The position numbers and the translations under genes are program-made. A stretch of DNA of 42,217 nt. Source: Bacteroidales bacterium (GTDB lineage Bacteria > Bacteroidota > Bacteroidia > Bacteroidales > UBA932). Of this stretch, positions 18,068 through 25,878 are shown piece by piece (position 1 is the stretch's first letter; each line of letters starts with the position of its first letter). Below the pieces are notes generated by a model, which had not been told where the DNA came from, made no database searches, and worked only from the letters and a program-made list of their open reading frames with translations. The stretch covers positions 1 through 42,217 of the forward strand of contig JALCMP010000017.1 of NCBI GenBank assembly GCA_022648545.1, in the 5' to 3' direction.

Positions 18068-18719
18068 TTTCGGAATCTTCTGCTTTTTCCGGAAAGAATT
18101 TCTTACGATAATATGAATCGGCCGTATAAAGGGCAGCAACGGGGTTATTGCCCGTAACACGATCCTTGGTTACGAGAGTAGTAACATAAGCATCGGAATA
18201 TTTATAAAACAGGCTGTCATGCCCCACGCATAAACCTATTACCACATTCAGGTCCGTTCCTGCATTATTAAGCAAACGGGCCTGCAATATGGGATTGCAC
18301 ATTACCGGACCTATCTCCTCGCATTCTTTTGGGATTCCTATGGAAGATTTGTTCTTGCCGGCCACCTTGCATATGACGGCACAGACTTCAAAATCATTCG
18401 CCCTGAGTATCCTAGCAAATATTTTTGCCTCGCGAATAAGGCCTATGCAATTGGCAATTCCTATTTTATGCGCACCTGTCTTGCGTGCGAACTGCATTAT
18501 CTCCTCAACACGGGTCCAACGGCAATATCCTTCATGTTCCACTTCCGCACTTGCTATCGTAACCTCATGATTGTTTTTTTCGTCATACCTTTCCAGAGCC
18601 CATTCCCAATCTTCCTGCTTAAGATTGGCAGTCGGGCAAAATTCGGGATATGTGCGGTCCTTGTATTTGCAATTCTGCGTACCGCAGTCCACGCAGCTTA
18701 AATCTTTTTTCTTATTCAT
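18057..18719 (-). CDS. DUF1847 family cysteine-rich protein
   Basis: This 220-residue protein begins LSCVDCGTQNCKYKDRTYPEFCPT, a Cys-rich N-terminus that looks metal- or cluster-binding. It continues RVEEIMQFARKTGAHKIGIANCIGL and FEVCAVICKVAGKNK, then VMCNPILQARLLNNAGTDLNVVIGLCVGHDSLFYKYSDAYVTTLVTKDRVTGNNPVAALY. These blocks match my knowledge of the DUF1847 family, whose function is unknown. The ATG overlaps the end of the AraC-type regulator gene by eight bases (18712-18719), so it is the third gene of the permease-regulator operon. That context suggests metal handling or redox chemistry, which is inference only. Confidence 0.82.
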   Translation of the reverse strand: MNKKKDLSCVDCGTQNCKYKDRTYPEFCPTANLKQEDWEWALERYDEKNNHEVTIASAEVEHEGYCRWTRVEEIMQFARKTGAHKIGIANCIGLIREAKIFARILRANDFEVCAVICKVAGKNKSSIGIPKECEEIGPVMCNPILQARLLNNAGTDLNVVIGLCVGHDSLFYKYSDAYVTTLVTKDRVTGNNPVAALYTADSYYRKKFFPEKAEDSEKKK

Positions 18720-19311
18720 TTTTATTTCTTCGGGTAACTATTTTGTCAAGCGACAAACGCTCATGTCCGGAAAGTTTCTTAAAAGCCGACGGACTAATGC
18801 CTGTTTCTTTTTTAAACTGAGAGGAAAGATGCGCCACGCTGCTAAAGTTAAGTTTATAAGCTATCTCACTTAATGAGAGTTCATCATAAACAAGTAATTC
18901 CTTTACCCTTTCTATACGCAGCCTTATGAAATATTTCTCAATGGTACATCCCTCTATATTGGTAAAAAGATTACTCATATAGGAATAATCTCGTCCCAGT
19001 TTACGCGAAAGATATTCCGAAAGTTTCATTCCGGCAGGGACCTGGGTATCATAACGTACTATTTCTATAAGCATCGTTTTGATTTTGTTTATAAGAACAG
19101 TCCGGCCGTCGTCCAGCAGTTCGAATCCTTCCTCCTTTAATATTTCGTAGAGTTGCCGCCTTTGAGCACCGCTCAGAGGTTCGGAAAGGACAACCTCCCC
19201 CAAAGATACCGATTCGGTACTAATATGCAAATCCGAAAGAATTTGTTTTACCGCCTTTATACAACGCGGACAAACCATATTCCTTATATGTATTATGTTG
19301 CCGTCCGACAT
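18712..19311 (-). CDS. AraC-family regulator with N-terminal heavy-metal-associated-like domain
   Basis: The 199 residues split in two. Residues 1-70 look like an HMA fold: IIHIRNMVCPRCIKAVKQIL with the Cys pair at 14 and 17, then EVVLSEPLSGAQRRQLYEIL and EEGFELLDDG. Residues about 85-185 are an AraC DNA-binding domain with two helix-turn-helices (LSEYLSRKLGRDYSYMSNLF; LSLSEIAYKLNFSSVAHLSSQFKKETGISPSAFKKL). Because the permease gene 11 bases upstream in the operon also carries an HMA domain, this is probably a regulator that senses a soft metal such as copper, zinc or a related ion directly. No separate promoter is seen. The metal is not identifiable from sequence. Confidence 0.82.
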   Translation of the reverse strand: MSDGNIIHIRNMVCPRCIKAVKQILSDLHISTESVSLGEVVLSEPLSGAQRRQLYEILKEEGFELLDDGRTVLINKIKTMLIEIVRYDTQVPAGMKLSEYLSRKLGRDYSYMSNLFTNIEGCTIEKYFIRLRIERVKELLVYDELSLSEIAYKLNFSSVAHLSSQFKKETGISPSAFKKLSGHERLSLDKIVTRRNKNE

Positions 19312-19322
19312 TGAATGAAATA

Positions 19323-20621
19323 TTATTTCCCAAAAGTATATCCAAGAGATTCTACCGTATCCTTTATTTTTTCATCATCTATTTTTTCTCCGGATACCAT
19401 AACGGATCCCGTTGCAAGATCTACCTTAACGTCTTCCACGAAATCAAGCGCACCTATTCCCTTTTCGACATTCGCCTTGCAATGATTGCAGCTCATGCCG
19501 CCTACTTTGAATTTCTTTACCATAATATAATTATTTTTATTTTCAGCTATTTCCTTTTTCCCCTCGCGTGACATTATGGCCCTGTGAATAAAACTATAAA
19601 GCAACAATCCGGCCAGAACTATTCCGCAGACTATGCTGAACCAGCCTACCATCGACATTACAGGCATTCCGGGAACAGCCCCTCCTGCAATTCCGGAAAA
19701 CCAAGCCTCCGGCAAAAGGTAATCTATTATCAAACCTCCGAGCAATGCTCCTGCTATGATTACAGAAAGATAAGCAACCAGCGTCTTGCGTCCCATTACC
19801 TTTCCTATCATGGTTATGGTAGCCATATTGGTAGCAGGTCCGGCCATAAGCAAAACGAAGGCAGCACCCGGACTCAGCCCCTTCATTATAAGAACGGCAG
19901 CCAGAGGGATAGACCCCGTGGCACATATATAAAGCGGAACGGAAACGAGCAGTACAAGGAGCATCTGCACTATGGAAGGCAGCCCTGCCACGTCTATGAA
20001 ATTATCAGGAACCAGAACCGACACCACCGCAGCCAGAAGAAGACCAACGGTAAGCCATTTGGCAATATCTCCTATGAAGTCCACGAATCCGTAGCGAACA
20101 GCCGCCTTCGCCTTCTGCCAGAAAGAACGGTGCCCCGAATCGGCATCAAGCGCACAAGATTCAACAGTATCGTCATTTATACTTCCGGATTCTGACACCG
20201 TTCTTCCTTCACCGTAAACCCGCGCCGTTATATATCCTCCGGTAATCCCTGTAATAAATGCAACCAGAGGCCTTATTATGGCAAACGGCAGGCCCAGAAC
20301 CGAAAATGTTGCGAGTATGGAATCCATCCCTGTCTGTGGAGTAGATATTAGAAACGCGACGGTACTTCCCCGCGACGCTCCGTTTTTATATAATGCCGTT
20401 CCGGTGGGGATTACGCCGCATGAACATAAAGGAAGAGGGACTCCGAAAATTGCGGCATAAACGGAAGAAGCAAAAGGCTTTCCGTTAAAATACCGGCTTA
20501 TCTGCCTTTTGGGCATGAAAGCATAAAGAAGTCCGGCAAAAAAGAAGCCCAGAAGCAAATAGGGAGCCATCTCGCACAAAATAAGGAACAAGTCCTTTAT
20601 AAAAGCCAATATTACAGTCAT
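19323..20621 (-). CDS. SO_0444-type Cu/Zn efflux permease with C-terminal HMA domain
   Basis: This 432-residue inner-membrane protein has about eight to ten hydrophobic segments. Permease motifs typical of the YraQ/DUF318 group include FGVPLPLCSCGVIPTGTALY, then KNGASRGSTVAFLISTPQTG, and MAGPATNMATITMIGKVMG. The permease ends near residue 345 and a basic linker leads to a complete HMA domain (VKKFKVGGMSCNHCKANVEK, Cys pair about 376 and 379). The architecture fits the SO_0444 family annotated as Cu/Zn efflux. The HMA domain probably delivers metal to, or gates, the permease. It is the first gene of an operon with the HMA-AraC regulator and DUF1847 gene, so substrate-responsive autoregulation is likely. 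Confidence 0.87.
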   Translation of the reverse strand: MTVILAFIKDLFLILCEMAPYLLLGFFFAGLLYAFMPKRQISRYFNGKPFASSVYAAIFGVPLPLCSCGVIPTGTALYKNGASRGSTVAFLISTPQTGMDSILATFSVLGLPFAIIRPLVAFITGITGGYITARVYGEGRTVSESGSINDDTVESCALDADSGHRSFWQKAKAAVRYGFVDFIGDIAKWLTVGLLLAAVVSVLVPDNFIDVAGLPSIVQMLLVLLVSVPLYICATGSIPLAAVLIMKGLSPGAAFVLLMAGPATNMATITMIGKVMGRKTLVAYLSVIIAGALLGGLIIDYLLPEAWFSGIAGGAVPGMPVMSMVGWFSIVCGIVLAGLLLYSFIHRAIMSREGKKEIAENKNNYIMVKKFKVGGMSCNHCKANVEKGIGALDFVEDVKVDLATGSVMVSGEKIDDEKIKDTVESLGYTFGK

Positions 20622-20638
20622 CTTTTCTTATTTACGAT

Positions 20639-20660
20639 TTTTCATTTTCACAAATGAAAA
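20639..20660. promoter_or_regulatory. Inverted repeat upstream of metal-efflux operon
   Basis: Two perfect 9-base arms (TTTTCATTT at 20639-20647 and AAATGAAAA at 20652-20660) flank a 4-base loop, 18 bases upstream of the permease start. On the minus strand the dyad contains TTCATTTG, one mismatch from TAnnTTTG, so it could be an operator on the promoter for the HMA-AraC regulator. It could also act as a weak terminator for the upstream GH78 gene. Confidence 0.4.
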
Positions 20661-20684
20661 GCAAAAACGCAAACAATCGTTGCA

Positions 20685-20702
20685 AAATCTTTGAAAAGAT
20701 TT
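20685..20702. promoter_or_regulatory. Second dyad at GH78 3' end / metal operon 5' region
   Basis: AAATCTTT (20685-20692) and AAAGATTT (20695-20702) form an 18-base near-palindrome with a 2-base centre, overlapping the stop codon of the GH78 gene. It lies about 65 bases upstream of the permease start. It is either part of a terminator or a second regulator half-site pair. Confidence 0.25.
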
Positions 20703-23700
20703 ACATTTTTACACTAAACACATACTTTCCGGCAGAAAGCCGATAATATCCTTTCGGGGAATTCCCGGACGGACCTTCCGGCGGAAAGATCCCGTCTTCG
20801 CCTTTTTCTACGGAAATCATTTCCGTTCCGGGAAGGTAAAGCTCGCAGCTTGTATTAGCCGGTACGGTTGCCGAATATACATATCCGTCCGGAGTCTTTT
20901 CCCAGCCGCTTTCTATCCGACCGTACGGAGAATCAAAGAACCCTTTTGCATATGATAGTGTTCCGCCTATACGCGGCTGCAGAATAAACCTTTTATATCC
21001 CGGATAATCTTCGTTCCTCTCTATACCTATGCAATAGGCCATCATCCATTCTTCTATTGCCCCGTAGGAATAATGATTGAATGAATTCATGTTAACGGGA
21101 CCGAAACCATTAACCTTGGTATATGAATTCCATCTTTCCCATATCGTAGTCGCCCCCTGTTCTACAGGGTACAACCATCCGGGACATCTTTTTTGCTCGA
21201 ACAGTTTATAAGCCAAAGAATCGTATCCGTTGTCGGAAAGGACTTTATTTATAAGAGGGGTTCCTAGGAAACCGGTCGAAATCGTATAATCGTTATCTCT
21301 TACCTTGTCTACAAGATGTTTTAGAGCCTGTGGCCTAAGGCTGTCCGAAAAGAGACCGAATTGCAGTGGCAGCACATAAGAAGTTTGGGTATTTATAAGA
21401 ACCGTCTTGCCTGTCGGGTTTCCGTGGAAAAGATTACTGCCGTCCGGGGCATAGGGAGGAGCTACCGTAAAACCTTCTTCATTCACAAAATCAGCATTAA
21501 AAGCCTTTTTTATCTTGCCGTAAAGATCGCCGTAATGCATACTGTCGTCTATATGTCCGAGAATGGAAGCCACCGATTCCATTATACGGGCATCATATGC
21601 AAAATAAGCCGTATTAATGAGCATGGAGTTCGTATATTCTGGAGCAAGCCAATCACCAAACCCTCCGAAAGGTTGTATGAAATTTTTCGCACGCCCCTCC
21701 ATAAAGGCAAGATATTTTTTCATGGAAGCATAGTTCTCCCTCAACACCGAAGTATCTCCATACTGCTGATAGACCTGCCACGGAACTATTATTCCGGCAT
21801 CGGTCCACCCCGGACACCCCGTCCCCCTGTGCCCTCCTGAAGGGGCATCTCCAACTACCGGAAAATAATTGGCATAATTACCGTCATCTCCCTGATCGTC
21901 GCGCACGGTCTGGAGCCAGCGCGAATAAAAAGGATCGGTATTCATATTATATGTAGCAGAACGCGAAAAGACCTGCGCATCTCCCGTCCACCCCATACGT
22001 TCGTCCCTTTGCGGACAATCTGTAGGAATCGAAAGGAAATTACCGCGCTGTCCCCATACTATGTTTTCAAACAGCCTGTTTATTTTCTTCTCAGACGTTT
22101 CGAAACCGCTTGTCTGCGGTCCCACGGACGCAAGGACCAGACCGGCAACATTCTCGGGAGATAAAGGTTTTTTAAGCCCGGATATTTCTATGAATCTGAA
22201 ACCGTGACAGGTAAACCGCGGGGAAAAGACTTCTGTTCCGCCTCCTTTTAATATATATTTATCGGTAGCAAGAGCGCCCCGGTAATTATCGTTGTAAACC
22301 TGCCCCTTCATGGCTTCGTACCTGGCTTTGGTATAAGGAAGGACCGGCTTTGCGGGAATACTGTCGGGATACTTCATCTCTCCGTATCTTACGGTTATTT
22401 CAGTGCCGGCCTTTCCTTTAAGAGTTATTTGCGGAACTCCGGCCATATTTTGTCCGAGATCATACAGATAAACGCCGGGCGACGGTTCCGTATAGCTTTT
22501 CGCCGTCAACTTCCCAACCTGCCGGACCGGACTGCCGATATAGGATGAGACAGAGCAGGAATCCGGCGGAGCTGCAAATACATTCGCAGAATCCCATCTG
22601 GCATCGCGAAATCCCGGCATATTCCAGTTCTTTACCTCACGCCTCGCATCATATATTTCTCCGTTAAGAAGTCCGTCGAAAAGGATCGGTCCGGAGTTCG
22701 AACATTTCCATGAACCGTCTGTAACGAAATTCTCCGCCGAACCGTCGGAATAGGTTACCGATAGTTTTGCAAGCAGCGACTGAGTAACACCGTACTGGTC
22801 GAACCAGTTTTGCGAATAGCCCCACGCTCCGCTCCACCATCCGTTGCCAAGAACGGCTCCCAGCGCATTATCTCCCCTGCGGATCATTTTAGTAACATCA
22901 TAAGTATTATACATTATCCTTTTCCGGTAGTCCGTCCAGCCGGGATTAAAATAATAATCACTTGCACATTTACCGTTTATGAAGAATTCATATATGCCCC
23001 GAGCCGTAACATACAATCTTGCTTTTTTTATACGTTTGCGTACGGAGATTTCTCTGCGCAACATTGGAGCGGCTATTCCACTTCCGGGCTGCCACAAATG
23101 GAAAATTCTCCCTTCTTTTCCGGTTGCCAGCCTCTCACTGTTTTCCGAAGCGTAGAGGACCGTATTCCATGGCTCCGAACTTATCTTTATATTGGAAATT
23201 TCCGCTATGGTGGAAGACGGTATTTCATAACCGATCTTGTACAACCTGCATTTGTAGACAAGAGAATCCGCGGGGAAAGGAACTATTTTAACCGGAGCAA
23301 GGGATTTTCCGTCGAGTTTGGGAATGATTTTGTAAGCAAGCGCATATTGCACGGAATTTACGTTAAGTTTTACATTATGTATGTTGGTCCCGTGATTTTT
23401 TAATATTCTTCCGACATTATACGAAGCATCTGTGTGGGGAACGCCGTCGGCATAATGCGAAATTATCAGGCGTCCGGATTTCTTATCAAGCATAATACGG
23501 ACATAATTAAGAGTATCGCGGGCTCCGAATATGAACGACGCCTTGCTGCCTTCGGATATCTTCAACGAATATTCCAGCAGGAAATTCGTACGGTAAGGCG
23601 ATATCCTCGTCTTTTGCGACCCTATCCATTTTGCATCGCTCCAGTCCGTTTGCGAAGTAGCTTTTCCTCGCCTGCCTACGGCAAGGCCTGTTTCGAAATA

Positions 23701-24108
23701 CGCCGGTCTCGACGGCATATAAGAATGATTATCCTTATCAAAGACCTCTACCGTCCAGTAATATCCGGTGCAGGGTTTAAGCGGTTTCCCCACGTATGAG
23801 ATACCTGCCGATACATCGGATTCTATCTTCCCGGAATCGAACACGTAATTACCCCGGCGGAGATCCTTCCGGCTGGTGGCGACAGCTATCCGGTAATTGG
23901 CCTGCGCCGCCCCGGTTCTCCGCGACTTCATTTTCCACCCAAAAGAAGGGGCGGCATTATCTATTCCTATCGGATTATTCTGATAATCAACCGTAAGATC
24001 TTCTAATTTACCCGAACATCCTCCTAAAAAAACGGCGGCAATCATAAGTATAATATATGCAATGCCGGCGGACTGCTTCTTCTTTACAAACGTAACAAGC
24101 TCACTCAT
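20701..24108 (-). CDS. GH78 family alpha-L-rhamnosidase
   Basis: This 1135-residue predicted lipoprotein has an N-terminal hydrophobic stretch ending VFLGGC (Cys31). Residues about 35-140 form the fibronectin-like N domain (DLTVDYQNNPIGID, PSFGWKMKS). Next are the beta-sandwich carbohydrate-binding regions (ARLYVTARGIYEFFINGK, NPGWTDYRKRIMYNTYDVT, LGNGWWSGAWGY). The (alpha/alpha)6 catalytic barrel has the family signature TDCPQRDERMGWTGDAQVF near residue 700, where the acidic residues provide the general acid. SFNHYSYGAIEEWMM and a C-terminal beta-sandwich follow. It hydrolyses terminal alpha-L-rhamnose, probably from pectin or a rhamnosylated plant compound. No SusCD pair adjoins it, so it is an isolated CAZyme. 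Confidence 0.95.
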   Translation of the reverse strand: MSELVTFVKKKQSAGIAYIILMIAAVFLGGCSGKLEDLTVDYQNNPIGIDNAAPSFGWKMKSRRTGAAQANYRIAVATSRKDLRRGNYVFDSGKIESDVSAGISYVGKPLKPCTGYYWTVEVFDKDNHSYMPSRPAYFETGLAVGRRGKATSQTDWSDAKWIGSQKTRISPYRTNFLLEYSLKISEGSKASFIFGARDTLNYVRIMLDKKSGRLIISHYADGVPHTDASYNVGRILKNHGTNIHNVKLNVNSVQYALAYKIIPKLDGKSLAPVKIVPFPADSLVYKCRLYKIGYEIPSSTIAEISNIKISSEPWNTVLYASENSERLATGKEGRIFHLWQPGSGIAAPMLRREISVRKRIKKARLYVTARGIYEFFINGKCASDYYFNPGWTDYRKRIMYNTYDVTKMIRRGDNALGAVLGNGWWSGAWGYSQNWFDQYGVTQSLLAKLSVTYSDGSAENFVTDGSWKCSNSGPILFDGLLNGEIYDARREVKNWNMPGFRDARWDSANVFAAPPDSCSVSSYIGSPVRQVGKLTAKSYTEPSPGVYLYDLGQNMAGVPQITLKGKAGTEITVRYGEMKYPDSIPAKPVLPYTKARYEAMKGQVYNDNYRGALATDKYILKGGGTEVFSPRFTCHGFRFIEISGLKKPLSPENVAGLVLASVGPQTSGFETSEKKINRLFENIVWGQRGNFLSIPTDCPQRDERMGWTGDAQVFSRSATYNMNTDPFYSRWLQTVRDDQGDDGNYANYFPVVGDAPSGGHRGTGCPGWTDAGIIVPWQVYQQYGDTSVLRENYASMKKYLAFMEGRAKNFIQPFGGFGDWLAPEYTNSMLINTAYFAYDARIMESVASILGHIDDSMHYGDLYGKIKKAFNADFVNEEGFTVAPPYAPDGSNLFHGNPTGKTVLINTQTSYVLPLQFGLFSDSLRPQALKHLVDKVRDNDYTISTGFLGTPLINKVLSDNGYDSLAYKLFEQKRCPGWLYPVEQGATTIWERWNSYTKVNGFGPVNMNSFNHYSYGAIEEWMMAYCIGIERNEDYPGYKRFILQPRIGGTLSYAKGFFDSPYGRIESGWEKTPDGYVYSATVPANTSCELYLPGTEMISVEKGEDGIFPPEGPSGNSPKGYYRLSAGKYVFSVKM

Positions 24109-24125
24109 AACTCAATATTTTTTGC

Positions 24126-24137
24126 TAACTCGAGTTA
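24126..24137. promoter_or_regulatory. Perfect 12-base palindrome between divergent genes
   Basis: TAACTCGAGTTA is an exact palindrome lying 18 bases upstream of the GH78 start codon and about 50 bases upstream of the hydrolase-GNAT start. Its place in the divergent promoter region makes it a candidate operator. Confidence 0.4.
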
Positions 24138-24175
24138 AAGTTAAAAATAATCGCCGAAAAAGTAAAAGATTTTAC

Positions 24176-24183
24176 TATCTTGG
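24176..24183 (+). promoter_or_regulatory. Near-consensus -7 element (TATCTTGG) of hydrolase-GNAT gene
   Basis: TATCTTGG differs from TAnnTTTG at one position and ends five bases before the ATG at 24189. If used, transcription would begin at or beside the start codon, giving a leaderless or nearly leaderless mRNA. Confidence 0.3.
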
Positions 24184-24188
24184 CTGTT

Positions 24189-25394
24189 ATGAAACAGATC
24201 TATCTTAGTATAAACGGCATCCCCTCAATATTATGGGGAAATTCTTCCGAAAAATTATTTGTTGCCGTTCACGGAAAAATGTCGAAGAAAGACGATGCTG
24301 TAATATTAATTCTTGCAGAAGAAGCCGTTAAAAGAGGGTATGGCGTACTGAGCTTCGACCTGCCTGAACACGGTGACCGCAGGAACGGACCGGATAAATG
24401 CAATGCCCGCAATTGCGTCAGAGACCTGAATAAAATAATGGACTACGCCGCAGTCGTTTCCGGGGACATTTCTCTTTTCGCATGCAGCATGGGCGCATAT
24501 TTCTCCCTAATAGCATACAAGGATATCCCGTTGAAAAAGGCCCTTTTCCTCTCACCGGTAACCGACATGGTGAAATTAGTGGAAAAAACTATGCCGTCAG
24601 GAGGGTTATCAAAAGAAGAACTTGAAGATTACAATTACATAAAAGCCAACCCCATAACAAAATGGAGCGTTCCTACCACAATTATTTCAGGCTCGGAAGA
24701 CAACATCTGCAATAAGGACGACCTTTCCGCCTTCGTAAATAGATACTCCTGCCGGCTCGAAGTCGTAAACGGAGCGGAGCATTATTTCCACACCAAAGAG
24801 CAGCTTAATAAGTTCAGAAACCTGACGGCCGGAAGTCTGGATAAAAAGATAAAGACCATAAAGGCGGGAGAAGACATAACTCTCAAACAACTTGAACACT
24901 CCGACGCTCCGCGCATTTTCGGAACCATAAACAGCGAAAGGGAATATCTTGGTAAATGGCTTCCGTTTGTAGAATACAGCAATGAACTATCCGATACGGA
25001 AAAATATATAAAGTCCGTTTATTCCGGTCCCGAAGAGAACAGAGAAGAAGTTTTTGTAATAATATACCGCAATTCGTTTGCAGGACTAATCGGATTCCTC
25101 AATACGGAGAAGCCGAATAAAAAGACCGAAATAGGTTATTGGCTTTCCAAGAAATATACCGGCAAAGGCATCATGACCAAATCTGTAAATGCCCTCATCA
25201 ATTATGCCTTCGGCAGCTGCGGGATAAACAAGGTGCAGATAAAATGCGCAGTCGGAAACATAAGAAGCGGAAACGTGGCCAAACGCCTCGGATTTAAATT
25301 CGAAGGGATAGAACGCGACGGGGAGCTTCTGCAGGGAGGGAAATTCACCGACAGCGAAGTATACGGCCTCCTGAAAAAAGAATACCGAAAGTAA
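24189..25394 (+). CDS. Alpha/beta hydrolase - GNAT acetyltransferase fusion protein
   Basis: This is a 401-residue cytoplasmic protein with two domains. Residues 1-215 are a small alpha/beta hydrolase: KLFVAVHGKMSKKDD, GVLSFDLPEHGDR, the nucleophile elbow ACSMGAYFS (Ser in C-S-M-G), a late Asp in TIISGSEDNICNKDD and the His in VVNGAEHYFH. Residues about 225-400 are a RimJ/RimL-like GNAT domain: IKAGEDITLKQLEHSDAPRI, EIGYWLSKKYTGKGIMTKSV (acetyl-CoA loop), VGNIRSGNVAKRLGFKFEG and GGKFTDSEVYGLL. The ATG at 24189 is preferred to the in-frame TTG at 24180. The substrate is unknown; the hydrolase could be an esterase acting on the molecule the GNAT domain acetylates, or a related small amine. The gene has no operon partner. 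Confidence 0.85.
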   Translation: MKQIYLSINGIPSILWGNSSEKLFVAVHGKMSKKDDAVILILAEEAVKRGYGVLSFDLPEHGDRRNGPDKCNARNCVRDLNKIMDYAAVVSGDISLFACSMGAYFSLIAYKDIPLKKALFLSPVTDMVKLVEKTMPSGGLSKEELEDYNYIKANPITKWSVPTTIISGSEDNICNKDDLSAFVNRYSCRLEVVNGAEHYFHTKEQLNKFRNLTAGSLDKKIKTIKAGEDITLKQLEHSDAPRIFGTINSEREYLGKWLPFVEYSNELSDTEKYIKSVYSGPEENREEVFVIIYRNSFAGLIGFLNTEKPNKKTEIGYWLSKKYTGKGIMTKSVNALINYAFGSCGINKVQIKCAVGNIRSGNVAKRLGFKFEGIERDGELLQGGKFTDSEVYGLLKKEYRK

Positions 25395-25395
25395 A

Positions 25396-25866
25396 CTAAA
25401 TTCCCGGGCCGGCAGATTTTTTATGATTATGCCGATTTTTATTCGTCTTCCCTATGGAGAAAAATCCGTATGCAAAAACAAACATCGCCAGCACATATGC
25501 TATAAGAGAAACAACGGAAAAACTTTCATGGTCCATATAAGCAGAAAACAGATAAATTGGAATTCCGTATGCTCCGTTTCTAAGGGAAGCAGCCATCCTG
25601 TTCTCTTTAGTATGACCGGGGATGTCAGGATCACATATCTCTTCATGTTTATCTGATTTATTTTCCGCGGTTCTTCCATATTTTCCACCGCCCCGGGCTT
25701 TATAGATTATATAAAAAACTCCTAATGATGCGACAAAGACTCCGGCCATAGCCAATAACAATATGATATAGGAAATATCCACCGAATCAAAACATACCGA
25801 AACGGCCATAATAACAAAGGCCGCTAAAATTGCTATTCCAAGAGATTTCTGCATTATTCTTTTCAT
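25396..25866 (-). CDS. Small membrane protein of unknown function
   Basis: This 156-residue protein is not recognised. It has two hydrophobic segments near the N-terminus (GIAILAAFVIMAVSVCF; YIILLLAMAGVFVASLGVFYIIY) and two near the C-terminus (about 97-140, including VVSLIAYVLAMFVFAYGFF). Between them lies a charged, Lys/Asp/Glu-rich loop with CDPDIPGHTKENR, and the tail is basic and His-rich. Four membrane segments with a central loop of about 35 residues is the simplest topology. It starts 12 bases after the DUF4954 gene and is probably co-transcribed with it. Its end abuts the hydrolase-GNAT stop codon on the other strand with no room for a terminator. Confidence 0.7.
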   Translation of the reverse strand: MKRIMQKSLGIAILAAFVIMAVSVCFDSVDISYIILLLAMAGVFVASLGVFYIIYKARGGGKYGRTAENKSDKHEEICDPDIPGHTKENRMAASLRNGAYGIPIYLFSAYMDHESFSVVSLIAYVLAMFVFAYGFFSIGKTNKNRHNHKKSAGPGI

Positions 25867-25878
25867 GATCGTATGATA

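Noticed and set aside
18289..18873. Plus-strand ORFs opposite DUF1847 and the AraC regulator
   Set aside because: They are antisense shadows; the minus-strand products have clear domain signatures and coupled starts.
24180..24188. TTG start for the hydrolase-GNAT gene
   Set aside because: An ATG nine bases downstream at 24189 gives a normal N-terminus and the TTG overlaps the putative promoter element.
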